From NCBI RefSeq assembly GCF_001424705.1, contig NZ_LMRA01000005.1:50549-114548 (forward strand): a stretch of DNA of 64,000 bases. The letters are read 5' to 3'. The stretch's first letter is position 1; each line of letters opens with the position of its first letter. This document shows positions 7,967-18,480 of the stretch, one piece after another. The translations under genes were made by a program, and so were the position numbers. The notes under the pieces were generated by a model. That model searched no databases. It was not told where the DNA came from and saw only the letters and a program-made list of their open reading frames with translations. This stretch comes from Methylobacterium sp. Leaf465. GTDB lineage: Bacteria; Pseudomonadota; Alphaproteobacteria; Rhizobiales; Beijerinckiaceae.

Positions 7967-8950
7967 ATGACCGAACTCACCCGCCGTCATCTCGCCGCGA
8001 CCCTGGTCGCCGGCCTCGCCCTTCCGAGAGCCGCACGGGCGGGCATACCGACGCAAGCCCCGCCCCCGAGCCCGCCCGCCGGCCTGCGGCGGATCCGCCT
8101 CGGTGCCTTCACCGTCACCGCCCTGTGCGACGCCGACGCGGTCATCGACGGCCCCTGGCCGATCGTGGGCGAGGACCGTCCGAAGGCGGAGGTCGAGGCC
8201 CTGATGCGGGAGAATCGGCTTCCGCCGGACCGCTTCGAGCCCGGCTTCACGCCGATCCTGGTCCAGACCGGCCGCGAGACCGTCCTGTTCGACACCGGGA
8301 ACGGGGCGGTGGGCTTCATCCCGCGCCCGGCCGGCGGGCAGCTGGCGCAGCGGGTGCGGCAGGCCGGCCTGTCGCCGGACGCGATCGACCTCGTGGTCCT
8401 GACGCATTGCCACACCGACCATATCGGCGGACTCTTGGAGGATGGGCGCCCGCTCTTCCCCAGGGCCAGCTACGTCATGGGCGACCGGGAATTCGCCTTC
8501 TGGAGGGACGACGATCGCCTGGCAGGCCCGCCGGACGGCAACGCGTACAAGTCGGCCCGCGTCTTCCGCAGCCACCTGCTTCCCCTCGCCGAGCACATCC
8601 GCTTCGTGTCGCCGGGCCAGACGGTGGTGCCGGGCATCGACGCCGTGGCGGCCTTCGGCCACACGCCGGGCCACCTCGCCTTCAACGTGGAAAGCGAGGG
8701 CCAGCGCCTGCTGGTCTGGGGCGACTGCGCCCATCACGAGGTTGCCTCGCTGGCCCGGCCCGACTGGCACGCCCTGTTCGACATGGACAAGGCGGCCGGC
8801 GCCGCGACCCGACGGACGATCTACGACATGGCCGCCACCGACCGCGTCCTCGTCGCCGGCTACCACACCGCCTTCCCGTCGCTCGGATACGTCGTCCGCG
8901 ACGGGCTCGGGTACCGCTGGATCCCGATGGCGGACCGGAGCGAGCGCTGA
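7967..8950 (+). CDS. Tat-exported metallo-beta-lactamase-fold hydrolase
   Basis: 327-residue MBL-fold enzyme with an N-terminal Tat-type signal (TRRHLAATLVAGLALPRAARA), implying folded export to the periplasm. The metal-binding motif HCHTDH is at residues 147-152, with further ligands in GHTPGH and WGDCAHH. It resembles quorum-quenching lactonase/MBL hydrolases with the layout of a 'PILVQTG...LFDTGNG' strand before the motif. Substrate unknown. It is transcribed away from an AraC regulator, which suggests inducible expression. Confidence 0.9.
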   Translation: MTELTRRHLAATLVAGLALPRAARAGIPTQAPPPSPPAGLRRIRLGAFTVTALCDADAVIDGPWPIVGEDRPKAEVEALMRENRLPPDRFEPGFTPILVQTGRETVLFDTGNGAVGFIPRPAGGQLAQRVRQAGLSPDAIDLVVLTHCHTDHIGGLLEDGRPLFPRASYVMGDREFAFWRDDDRLAGPPDGNAYKSARVFRSHLLPLAEHIRFVSPGQTVVPGIDAVAAFGHTPGHLAFNVESEGQRLLVWGDCAHHEVASLARPDWHALFDMDKAAGAATRRTIYDMAATDRVLVAGYHTAFPSLGYVVRDGLGYRWIPMADRSER

Positions 8951-8957
8951 CGCGCCT

Positions 8958-10340
8958 CTACTCCGCCGCCGCCATCGTCCGCTCCGGCAGCCCCTCCAGG
9001 GCCGCCGGCTTCGGGCCGCCGGTCGCCCAGTCCAAGAGCTCCGCCGTGTGGACGATCGGGATCGCCGTGCCCTTCCCGATCTGGGTGGCGCAGCCGATAT
9101 TGCCGGTGGCGATGACGTCGGGGCGCATCCGCTCGATGTTGGCGACCTTGCGGTCCCGCAGGCGGTTGGCGATCTCGGGCTGGAGGATGTTGTAGGTGCC
9201 GGCCGAGCCGCAGCAGATGTGGCCCTCGGGCACGTCCTTCACGGTGAAGCCCGCCGTCTTCAGGAGGTTCTTCGGCTCGGTGCGGATGCCCTGGCCGTGC
9301 TGCATCGAGCAGGCCGAGTGGTAGGCGACCACGAGGTCGGTCTCGACGATCGGCGGCATCAACCCGATGGTGGCCATGTACTCGGTGACGTCCTTGGCGA
9401 TGGCGGACACGCGCTTCGCCTTCTCCGCGTAGGCCGGGTCCTCGCGGAACATGAAGCCGTAATCCTTGATCGTCGTGCCGCAGCCGGAGGCGGTGACGAG
9501 AATCGCGTCGAGCCCGGCGCCGTCCATTTCGGCGATCCAGGCGTCGATGGTGCGCTGAGCCTGGGCATGCGACGAATCCGCCTTGCCCATGTGGTGGGTC
9601 AGGGCGCCGCAGCAGCCCTCCCCCGCGGCCTGCACCACCTCGACCCCGTGACGGGTCAGGAGCCGGATCGCCGCCTCGTTGAAATCGGGACGCAGCACGC
9701 TCTGAGCGCACCCGCGCAGCAAAGCCACGCGACCTCGACGCGACGGCGCGGTATACCCATGCAACGCCGCGCTCGCCTCCAGGGCCCGCGTCTCGGCCGG
9801 GAAGGTGCCGGGCCGGTCAGTGGGATTGCGGTTCGGCAGATGGGCCGGGGCGAGGTCGAGCATCGCCGCGAGGCGGTTGCCGACCCGCGGCAGGCGCGCC
9901 ACCAGGGGCCGGAAGGGAGCACCGATCTTCGCCCCCAGCAGCGCCAGGCGGAAGCGGTTCGGGTAGGGCAGCACGAAGGCCAGCACGCTGCGGAGCAGCC
10001 GGTCGCTCAACGGACGCCGATAGGTTTCCTCGATATAGGTCCGCGCATGGTCGACGAGGTGCATGTAATGCACGCCCGAGGGGCAGGTCGTCATGCAGGA
10101 CAGGCAGGACAGGCAGCGGTCGACATGCTTGACGACTTCCGGCACCGCCGGTTTTCCGCCTTCCAGCATGTCCTTGATCAGGTAGATCCGCCCGCGCGGG
10201 GAATCGAGTTCATCGCCGAGCAGGAGATAGGTCGGGCAGGTCGCGGTGCAGAACCCGCAATGCACGCAGGTCCGGAGGATCTTCTCGGACGCCGCCATGG
10301 CCGGATCGGCGAGCTGCGTCAGGCTGAAATTGGTCTGCAC
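8958..10340 (-). CDS. glcF: Glycolate oxidase iron-sulfur subunit
   Basis: Electron-transfer subunit of the membrane-associated glycolate oxidase GlcDEF, which oxidises glycolate to glyoxylate. The protein has 460 residues. Two 4Fe-4S ferredoxin motifs are visible, Cys25/28/31/35 (CVHCGFCTATCP) and Cys76/79/82/86 (CLSCLSCMTTCP). Two CCG domains follow, with GCCGALTHHMGK and ICCGSAGTYN. The start is a GTG at 10340 with GAGGA eight bases upstream. It lies 163 bp downstream of glcE on the same strand. Confidence 0.95.
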   Translation of the reverse strand: MQTNFSLTQLADPAMAASEKILRTCVHCGFCTATCPTYLLLGDELDSPRGRIYLIKDMLEGGKPAVPEVVKHVDRCLSCLSCMTTCPSGVHYMHLVDHARTYIEETYRRPLSDRLLRSVLAFVLPYPNRFRLALLGAKIGAPFRPLVARLPRVGNRLAAMLDLAPAHLPNRNPTDRPGTFPAETRALEASAALHGYTAPSRRGRVALLRGCAQSVLRPDFNEAAIRLLTRHGVEVVQAAGEGCCGALTHHMGKADSSHAQAQRTIDAWIAEMDGAGLDAILVTASGCGTTIKDYGFMFREDPAYAEKAKRVSAIAKDVTEYMATIGLMPPIVETDLVVAYHSACSMQHGQGIRTEPKNLLKTAGFTVKDVPEGHICCGSAGTYNILQPEIANRLRDRKVANIERMRPDVIATGNIGCATQIGKGTAIPIVHTAELLDWATGGPKPAALEGLPERTMAAAE

Positions 10341-10503
10341 GGTGCGTCCTCGGGTCCACCCTCGTGCCGTCCATCGGGTCCGGCCCGCGTCGGCATCGTC
10401 GTTCTTGGTCCCTGCTGTTTAGAGGGTCTCGCGCCAGTTGCCGAGCCTTGGAATCGCTCCGAAGAGCGCGATCGACGCGACCTCGTCCCGCACCGCCCCT
10501 CGC

Positions 10504-11691
10504 TCACAGACCGGCGTACATCCGCCCCGGATTGAACAGGCCATGGGGATCATGCGCCGCCTTGATGCCCGCGGTGATCCGCATGAGGGGCTCGGCCAAT
10601 GGCTCGAAGACCGGCACGGCCGCCCGGACGGCATCGGGTGCCCGCACCAGGGTCGCATGCCCACCCTGTGCGCGCACGGCCGCCCGGACGACCTCGGCGC
10701 CGGCATCGCCCCCGGCATCCGTGGCGAGCCAGACCAGCCCACCGCCCCAGTCGTAGAACCAGCGGGCGTCGCGCTGGGCGCCGATCGCGGCGGTGACGGC
10801 GGGGCCGCGGGTCGGCGCAGTGGAGATGCGCCAGACCGCGGCACTCCGCGGCTCGGCGAAGCTCGCAGCGTCGCGGATGCGGGCCCAAAGCGCTGTCCCC
10901 GCCTCGCCCTCGACGATCTCGGGCTGGCCGAAGCGCTTGAGCAGGCGACGCAATTCGCCGAGACGATAATCGATCGACTCCGAGAAACCCTCGATCCGCA
11001 TCAGCGTCCGCGCCGCCCCGCCTTCGATCCCGGCCGGCAGGTGAGCGGCTCCGGTCAGCTCGAAGGGCGAGCCGAGGGCCGCGCTCAAGGCCGCGATGGC
11101 GCGGGCATCGTCGAGGTCCGGGAACGCGAGTGTGGCGACCCGTTCCTGAACGGGGAGCACCTTGAACGTCACTTCCGTCAGCAGACCCAGGGTGCCCCAG
11201 GAGCCGGCCATCAGCTTCACCAGGTCGAGCCCGGTGACGTTCTTCATCACCCGCCCGCCCGACTTGATCGCCTGGCCCCGTCCGTTGATGAAGCGCACGC
11301 CGATCAGGCTGTCGCGGGCGGCGCCCGCGTTGATCCGGCGTGGTCCGGAATTGTTGGCCGCCGCGACGGCGCCGAAGGTCGGTTCGCCGGTCGTGCCCAT
11401 CAGGGAGCGGTGGTCCATGGGCTCGAAGGGCAGCATCTGACCGCGCGCCGCGAGGAGGGCCTGAACCTCGGCCAGGGGCGTCCCGGCCCGGGCGGCGACG
11501 ACCATCTCGGCGGGCTCATAGAGCGTGATGCCGGTCAGAGCCACGCTGGAGAGCGTCGCTTCGTCCTGGGCCGGTCGGCCGATCCCGGCCTTGGTCGCTC
11601 CGCCAACGAGGCGAAGCCGCTCCGGGCTCCCGACCGCCCCGCGGACGATCTCGGCCGCGGCGCCCTCGTCGTGAGGCTCATATGTACGCAT
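10504..11691 (-). CDS. glcE: Glycolate oxidase FAD-binding subunit
   Basis: 395-residue FAD-binding subunit of GlcDEF. The PCMH-type flavin domain covers roughly residues 1-190 (LRLVGGATKAGIG, VVAARAGTPLAEVQ, TFGAVAAANNSGPRRI). The short GlcE-type C-terminus ends HDPHGLFNPGRMYAGL. The frame is open upstream, but homology begins at MRTYEPHDEG, so the ATG at 11691 is chosen. Upstream lies an unrelated flippase rather than glcD, so the catalytic large subunit must be encoded elsewhere if the complex is complete. Confidence 0.93.
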   Translation of the reverse strand: MRTYEPHDEGAAAEIVRGAVGSPERLRLVGGATKAGIGRPAQDEATLSSVALTGITLYEPAEMVVAARAGTPLAEVQALLAARGQMLPFEPMDHRSLMGTTGEPTFGAVAAANNSGPRRINAGAARDSLIGVRFINGRGQAIKSGGRVMKNVTGLDLVKLMAGSWGTLGLLTEVTFKVLPVQERVATLAFPDLDDARAIAALSAALGSPFELTGAAHLPAGIEGGAARTLMRIEGFSESIDYRLGELRRLLKRFGQPEIVEGEAGTALWARIRDAASFAEPRSAAVWRISTAPTRGPAVTAAIGAQRDARWFYDWGGGLVWLATDAGGDAGAEVVRAAVRAQGGHATLVRAPDAVRAAVPVFEPLAEPLMRITAGIKAAHDPHGLFNPGRMYAGL

Positions 11692-11792
11692 CGAATCCCA
11701 CCCGATCCGGGGCACTCTGCGGCACCCTCGATCCTGTTCCTGTGGAGCCACCTTAGAGGAGGTTCACGCCGATGGCATCCGGTCAGGAACGG

Positions 11793-13262
11793 CTATTCGG
11801 CCGGTGCGGTCTCGGGTGGTGAACGGGTCAACCGCGCCGCCACGTGACCGCGCAGGCCGGCGATGTCGAAGAGCCAGACGAGCGCACCGTAGATCGCCAT
11901 GCCGAGAGGCACGGAAAGCAGCAGCGCCCGTGTCGGCTCGATATGGCGCAGGGGTAACAGGCAGAGTGCCATGGCGAGGGAGGCGATGCTGGCAGCCAGG
12001 ATCTCCCACCAGGGCAGGTGCAGGCGCTGGGGTCCCGTGAGCGCACGCCAGGCCAGGATGAGGGTGGCGGCCCCGAGGCCGGCGGTCTGCGCGATCGCGA
12101 CGCCCTCGGGACCGTACCGGGACGGCAGGAGCCACAGCCCGAGCCCGTTGAGGGCGAGCCCAACCAGAGCGGCGGCGATGACCGGGCGCGTGCGCCGACG
12201 AATCTGGAAGATCGGATTGAGGGCGAAGTTGGTCATCGCGAGGCAGAAGAAGCCCGGAACCATCAGCCCCGCATAAGCAGCGAAGGGGCCGCGGTAGGCC
12301 TCCGGTACCACCAGCGCCTCGAGGGCCGGGAGCACGGCCCAGAACCCGACCGCGCAGGGCAGAAGCAGCGCAACCACCACGCCGATATTGAGCCCGACCT
12401 GGCGCTCGGCCGCGGCACGCCCCTGTTCCTCCTCGACCCGGACCGCGAGCTGGAAGAGCAGCAGATCGAGGGCGGTCCCGAGGGTGCCGATGCTCCGGGT
12501 GGTGACATCGGCGGCGAGGGCGAAGTAGCCCGCCTCGGCGAGGCCCGCATGGGACGCGATGCTGCCCCGATTGAGGAACGGCAGCAGCTGGTAGATCGCG
12601 TTGGCGGCGATGAGGGGAAGGCCGTAGGCGACGAAGAGCCGCCAAGCTTCCCGCAGCTTCAGCCGTACGCGTGGAACGATCGGATCGCGTAGCGGTCGAT
12701 ACAGCAGCAGGATCGCGAAGGCTTGGCTGATCCCGGCCGCCGTCAGAACCCAGACAGGTTGGGGGAAGAACCAGGCGGCACCCGCCATCAGCACGAAGGC
12801 GAGGCCGTTCTTCACCGCGACGAGATTGAAGTACAGCCGGCCGTCGAAGCGCGCCCGGGCGAGCGCTGCGTGATAATCGAACACGCCGATGCCCAATGCG
12901 GCGACCGCGGCGCCCGCTGTGATCGCCAGGCGGCTTCCCGCGTTGGGCTCGAGCGTGAAACCCAGTCCCGCGCAGATCAAGGCCGCCACGAAGAGACTGA
13001 GCGTGAGGGCCATGTAGGCCCGGTCCAAACCCTGCCGGATCCAGGGCTCGTCGATGCGGACCCGGGCTGAATAGAATCGTGTCGCGGACAGACGCAGCCA
13101 CTCGAACAGGACGGTGTTGGCCACGATCGCACCGGCGGTCGCCAGAGCGAACAGACCGAACTCCGCTGGTCCCAGCAGCTTGGCGATGAGGAGGCCGAGG
13201 ACGAAGTTCAGGCCGGCATTGAGGACGAAGGCAGCGATCACGGCCATGGCGCGACGGGTCAT
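11793..13262 (-). CDS. Polysaccharide flippase (Wzx/MOP superfamily)
   Basis: 489-residue polytopic inner-membrane protein with about 12-14 hydrophobic segments, beginning with VIAAFVLNAGLNFVLGLLIAKLLG. The 'AKLLGPAEFGLFALA' opening is typical of the O-antigen/polysaccharide export flippases that translocate lipid-linked oligosaccharides. It stands alone, about 18 kb from the exopolysaccharide cluster, which has its own flippase. The start at MTRRAMAVIA (13262) was chosen; GAGG abuts this ATG, so an ATG 15 bp downstream at 13247 is possible. Confidence 0.88.
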   Translation of the reverse strand: MTRRAMAVIAAFVLNAGLNFVLGLLIAKLLGPAEFGLFALATAGAIVANTVLFEWLRLSATRFYSARVRIDEPWIRQGLDRAYMALTLSLFVAALICAGLGFTLEPNAGSRLAITAGAAVAALGIGVFDYHAALARARFDGRLYFNLVAVKNGLAFVLMAGAAWFFPQPVWVLTAAGISQAFAILLLYRPLRDPIVPRVRLKLREAWRLFVAYGLPLIAANAIYQLLPFLNRGSIASHAGLAEAGYFALAADVTTRSIGTLGTALDLLLFQLAVRVEEEQGRAAAERQVGLNIGVVVALLLPCAVGFWAVLPALEALVVPEAYRGPFAAYAGLMVPGFFCLAMTNFALNPIFQIRRRTRPVIAAALVGLALNGLGLWLLPSRYGPEGVAIAQTAGLGAATLILAWRALTGPQRLHLPWWEILAASIASLAMALCLLPLRHIEPTRALLLSVPLGMAIYGALVWLFDIAGLRGHVAARLTRSPPETAPAE

Positions 13263-13335
13263 CCTCGGAGGCCGGCTGGACGGGGCATCGCCGCGCACAG
13301 CTCTAGCGCAGGAGGCCTGACAGTCCATTAACCGG

Positions 13336-14346
13336 TTACAACCAACCCCGGATGCGGAAGAAAACGATCGGAATGATGGCGCTTACGAGGATGAGCGCGA
13401 GGCCGTAGGGATAGCCGTAGGCCCATTCGAGTTCGGGCATGTGCTTGAAGTTCATTCCGTACATCGAAGCGATCAGGGTCGGCGGAATGCCGACCACCGA
13501 TGCCACAGTGAGCACCCGGAAGGTGTTGTTCTGCTCGATGCTGATCAAGCCGAGGGTCGCGTCGAGAAGGAACTGAACGTTCTCGGAGAGCCGGATCTCG
13601 AACTCGTCGAGGGAGGCAATGTCGCGCCGCACGGCCTCGAAGCGCGGCACCTGTTCCTCGCCGAGGATATGCTCGCACTCGTTGGCCACGAAGGGCACGA
13701 TCCGCTCCAGGCCGAGGAGGCTCGACCGGATCTTGCCGAGGGTCTTCCCGCGGCGTCCGATGCCGCGCAGGATTCGGCGCAGCGCCAGGTCGCGCCGGCG
13801 CGGCGTGTGGTTGCGCAGCTTGGTGTCCCCGGCAGGCGCACCGCTGCGGACGTCGAAATCGAAGATCCGCGTGGACAACTCGTCGAGGTCGGCGCCCATG
13901 TCCTCGAGGGAATCGGCGAGGCTGTCGACGAGCTCTTCTATCAGGAGAAGGAAGATCTCGGTGGAGGTGGTGCCCGGCCCATCACCGGTGTCGATGCGCT
14001 TCTTGACCTCCGCGAAAGCCCGCAATTCGTGGAAGCGCACGGTGACGAGGCGGTCCCGGGTCAGCACGAAGCCCAAGGGCTTCAACTGCGTATCGAGCTT
14101 GTCGAAGGTGACCATCGGGGTTGAGAGTGAGAACCCGGTCTTCAAACGCCTCAGGCGGCTCGAATTCTCCACTTCGCTAAGGGCCTTGCGCGAAGGGACC
14201 CGGATGCCGGTGCAGGCCTCGACCTGCTCGGCCTCCTCGGCGCTCGGATCATTGAGATCGATCCATACGACCTCCGACGGATAGGCTGTCGCGGGCGCCT
14301 GTGCCTCGGGCTCGACCGCGCCCTGCGGACCATGAAGCTTGATCAT
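13336..14346 (-). CDS. corA: CorA-family Mg2+/Co2+ transporter
   Basis: 336-residue divalent-cation channel of the inner membrane. A large cytosolic domain is followed by two C-terminal transmembrane helices. The selectivity motif GMN is at residues 297-299 (SMYGMNF) and the loop after it is MPELEWAYGYPYG. The protein ends in RIRGWL, a usual basic CorA tail. It transports Mg2+ and possibly Co2+ or Ni2+. It is convergent with nothing and divergent from groES, with its ATG about 80 bp from the groES promoter. Confidence 0.95.
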   Translation of the reverse strand: MIKLHGPQGAVEPEAQAPATAYPSEVVWIDLNDPSAEEAEQVEACTGIRVPSRKALSEVENSSRLRRLKTGFSLSTPMVTFDKLDTQLKPLGFVLTRDRLVTVRFHELRAFAEVKKRIDTGDGPGTTSTEIFLLLIEELVDSLADSLEDMGADLDELSTRIFDFDVRSGAPAGDTKLRNHTPRRRDLALRRILRGIGRRGKTLGKIRSSLLGLERIVPFVANECEHILGEEQVPRFEAVRRDIASLDEFEIRLSENVQFLLDATLGLISIEQNNTFRVLTVASVVGIPPTLIASMYGMNFKHMPELEWAYGYPYGLALILVSAIIPIVFFRIRGWL

Positions 14347-14423
14347 CCGCGAAGGACTTTCCGGCGGCTTGTGGGATCGGGGGATGATCCTGTCGCCGGA
14401 TCGTCGTCGGAGCCTGCGACAGT

Positions 14424-14452
14424 CTTGACTCGAACGGCTTCCGCGCCTAACT
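14424..14452 (+). promoter_or_regulatory. Heat-shock (sigma-32/RpoH) promoter of groESL
   Basis: CTTG (14424-14427), 18 bases, then CCTAACT (14446-14452). This fits the alphaproteobacterial RpoH pattern CTTG-N17/18-CYTATNT with one mismatch. It lies just upstream of CIRCE and groES. The hslV promoter candidate at 54022-54050 has exactly the same spacing. Confidence 0.7.
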
Positions 14453-14463
14453 CGACGCCATCG

Positions 14464-14490
14464 TTAGCACTCACCCAAGGCGAGTGCTAA
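14464..14490 (+). promoter_or_regulatory. CIRCE element (HrcA operator)
   Basis: A perfect consensus: TTAGCACTC (14464-14472), nine-base spacer, GAGTGCTAA (14482-14490). HrcA binds this inverted repeat and represses groESL in the absence of heat stress. It overlaps the expected transcription start region, about 70 bp upstream of the groES ATG. Together with the RpoH-type promoter it indicates dual control of the operon. Confidence 0.97.
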
Positions 14491-14559
14491 CGGCCTGGGT
14501 TGAGCGCGCTGCCGCGCCGCATCAACGCCATCCACGAATTTGAAGCAAGAGGGCAGCTC

Positions 14560-14847
14560 ATGAAGTTCCGTCCGCTGCACGACCGTGTCGTCGTCCGCCG
14601 CATCGAAGGCGAAGAGAAGACCAAGGGCGGCATCATCATCCCGGATACCGCCAAGGAGAAGCCGCAAGAGGGCGAGATCGTCGCCGTCGGTCCCGGCGCC
14701 CGCGATGAGGCCGGCCGGGTGAACCCGCTCGACGTCAAGGCCGGCGACCGCGTCCTGTTCGGCAAGTGGTCCGGCACCGAGGTCAAGATAGACGGTCAGG
14801 ACCTCCTGATCATGAAGGAATCCGACATCATGGGCGTCGTCGCCTAA
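14560..14847 (+). CDS. groES: Co-chaperonin GroES
   Basis: 95-residue subunit of the heptameric lid that caps GroEL during protein folding. It begins [14 protein letters not shown] and contains the mobile-loop region [19 protein letters not shown] and the domain end [14 protein letters not shown]. The ATG at 14560 is chosen by homology, since the frame is open upstream. It forms a two-gene operon with groEL (85-bp gap) under CIRCE control. Confidence 0.98.
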   Translation: MKFRPLHDRVVVRRIEGEEKTKGGIIIPDTAKEKPQEGEIVAVGPGARDEAGRVNPLDVKAGDRVLFGKWSGTEVKIDGQDLLIMKESDIMGVVA

Positions 14848-14920
14848 GTCGGGTTTCGGTTCTCCTCCCGTTCACGAGCCCTTCGAGGGTGCCATCCGGC
14901 GCCTCGGGGCCCATCACTGA

Positions 14921-16576
<1,656 letters not shown>

Positions 16577-16604
16577 GGCGTCCGAACTGCACCTTATTAG
16601 AATG

Positions 16605-16633
16605 GGGGTCGCCGCGAGGCGGCCCCTTTTTTT
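16605..16633 (+). terminator. Intrinsic terminator of groESL
   Basis: A nine-pair stem, GGGGTCGCC / GGCGGCCCC with one U-G pair, closes a GCGA tetraloop and is followed by seven T (16627-16633). It sits 28 bp after the groEL stop. Confidence 0.9.
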
Positions 16634-17221
16634 ATCCGCGGCACAGCCATCGGCGGCCTAATGGTCGGGACAGCAGCAGGCGCGTCAGGCGGGTTTTTCT
16701 TTTCCCGTACCGCCTTCGCCGTAGCTGTATGCGGTTCTCCCCCCAAAGTCGTTTCCCGTCGCTGTCGGTTGGGGCGGCGAGCCGCGGACCGGGGGGTCCA
16801 GGCGAACCGGACACGCGAAACATGCGAGCGACGCAGATCGATGCGTCGCGCGTCGGCGTCCGGAAGGCATCCCCTGGCGGACACGGCAACACGCGATTGT
16901 CAGGGCTGAGCAATGTCTGCAGAGCCGAGTGGAGAGAGTCTCCGATCCCGCTATCGTCAGGCTCACGCGCGTACCACCCGCGATCTTCGCCGCACATGTC
17001 GGGGCGGCCGACGGCGCGCGCAGAAATCCAGCCCCGCTTCGGCGGAAACCGGGTCGACAGAGAGGGGTGTCAGTGAGGGGAAGCCGACCGGGACCTAAGG
17101 AATCTCCGAAGCGGGAACGGTCAGGCTTGCTGCTGGGATCGCGCGGAAACGATGCGCTGCCGATCGGGGGGGGTGGCCCCAGTCCCTTGAAACCGGAGTC
17201 AAACAGGCCTTTGGCGCGGAC
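16634..17221. other. 588-bp interval without a recognisable gene
   Basis: No ORF with family resemblance is seen on either strand. The only structure noticed is an eight-base inverted repeat GCGACGCA-N6-TGCGTCGC (16828-16849). The downstream gene converges from the right, so the interval is a convergent gap and needs no promoter; its length is unexplained. Confidence 0.5.
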
Positions 17222-17854
17222 CTACCGTCCGAAGATGCCCTTCAGGAATTGGGCGGTGCGGTTGCGCTTCTTCTTGCGCTCGAGTTCGTTGGCGTCTTTG
17301 ACCCATGCCACCTGCACGACGCGGCGCTCGCCCTCGAAGGGCTCGTGGCCGTGCCAGGAATTGTCGGCGCGCAGGAAGGCGAACATCGTGCCCATGGTGG
17401 GCGGCACCTCGACCGCGAAGGGTTCGTAGTTCTTGCCGTCGTAGAGCACCCGCAGGCGGCCGGCGGCCGGAGCGTCCCAGGCATCGTTCATGTAGATCAG
17501 CATCGTCATCACTTTCGACGGGCCGTCGGTGTGGATCGAGCCGTATTTCAGCTGGCTGCGCTTCATGATGGTGGTGAGGCGCGGGCAAGAGACCAGGTCG
17601 ATGCCGAACTTCTCGCCCATGATGCGGGAGAACGCATCGCTCTCAAGCTCGTCGATCAGCGCCTTGAAGCGACCCTTGAGGGCGACTTCGTCGACCGTGA
17701 GATATCCGGGCTTGGCGATCGCGGGGAAATCCTGGCGGATCTCGTCGACGGCCTCGGGCTTGAGCACGTCATTGCCGAGAAAGAAACTGTAGGGCTCGCG
17801 CGAGACAGGGGCGGCCCGCACGGCATCAAGGTTGAGGATCGACAATCCCGTCAT
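17222..17854 (-). CDS. 2-oxoglutarate/Fe(II)-dependent oxygenase superfamily protein
   Basis: 210-residue protein of the prolyl-hydroxylase-like 2OG-Fe(II) fold. The metal triad is proposed as His108 and Asp110 (SIHTDGPSK) with a distal His near 168-170 (NSWHGHEPF), and Arg177/178 for 2-oxoglutarate. LLIYMNDAWD and PTMGTMFAFLRADN match core strands of the double-stranded beta-helix. The start at MTGLSILNLD is set by homology. Substrate unknown; related small proteins hydroxylate peptides or small metabolites. It is divergent from the small secreted-protein gene at 18035. Confidence 0.82.
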   Translation of the reverse strand: MTGLSILNLDAVRAAPVSREPYSFFLGNDVLKPEAVDEIRQDFPAIAKPGYLTVDEVALKGRFKALIDELESDAFSRIMGEKFGIDLVSCPRLTTIMKRSQLKYGSIHTDGPSKVMTMLIYMNDAWDAPAAGRLRVLYDGKNYEPFAVEVPPTMGTMFAFLRADNSWHGHEPFEGERRVVQVAWVKDANELERKKKRNRTAQFLKGIFGR

Positions 17855-18034
17855 GGCTTCGACGTTCGTCCGTTCGGGCGCACCAGGCCCGGTTTGAGCG
17901 GGTGCACGCTGGGTTGGAGCGCCGCTGCGAGGGCGCAATCCCGGTGGATAGAGCGCCTGATTGCGGCAAGCGGACGGCAAGCCCTTTCCGCGCAACATGG
18001 AAACTGCCATGCTTGACCGTATCGAAACTGAAAA

Positions 18035-18343
18035 GTGGCGCCGAGTATCGTGACGAGACGCCTCGCACTCGCCTTCTGCGTCGCCCTGGCGACGCCGGCC
18101 AGTGCCCAGAGCCCCCTCTCGACGACCCAGCGCATGATCTGTGCCGACGCAATGGCTCTGGTGAAGACCCGAGGTTCCGTCGCGATCAGTTCCGGCGGAG
18201 CGCCCGAGCGCTTCGTACGGGACCGTAGCCAATGTAATCTCACCGAAATCGCCGAACTCCGCTTCGTGCCCACTCGGGACAACCCGGAATGCCCGATCGG
18301 CTATCGCTGCCGCGAGCCGGAATTCGGCGACTGGGACTGGTGA
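18035..18343 (+). CDS. Small secreted cysteine-containing protein, unknown function
   Basis: A 102-residue product with a clear Sec signal (TRRLALAFCVALATPASAQ) and a mature domain of about 78 residues. Four mature-part cysteines (MICADAM, RSQCNL, NPECPIGYRC) could form two disulfides in the periplasm. The C-terminus is acidic-aromatic (EFGDWDW). Starts are GTG at 18035 or GTG at 18050; the second places the twin Arg at residues 3-4. No family is recognised. It lies between a divergent 2OG oxygenase and a co-oriented ABC exporter. Confidence 0.65.
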   Translation: MAPSIVTRRLALAFCVALATPASAQSPLSTTQRMICADAMALVKTRGSVAISSGGAPERFVRDRSQCNLTEIAELRFVPTRDNPECPIGYRCREPEFGDWDW

Positions 18344-18480
18344 GACGGACCGGCGGTACGAGGATAGTCCGCCGCAGCGGTGCGCCACGATCTCGCCACG
18401 ACCCGCCTGCAATGCCGATGCATGGGCAGTCCCCCCGGGGCACGGCGCCGGACGATGACAAGAACTGAGGGGAGACGCGC

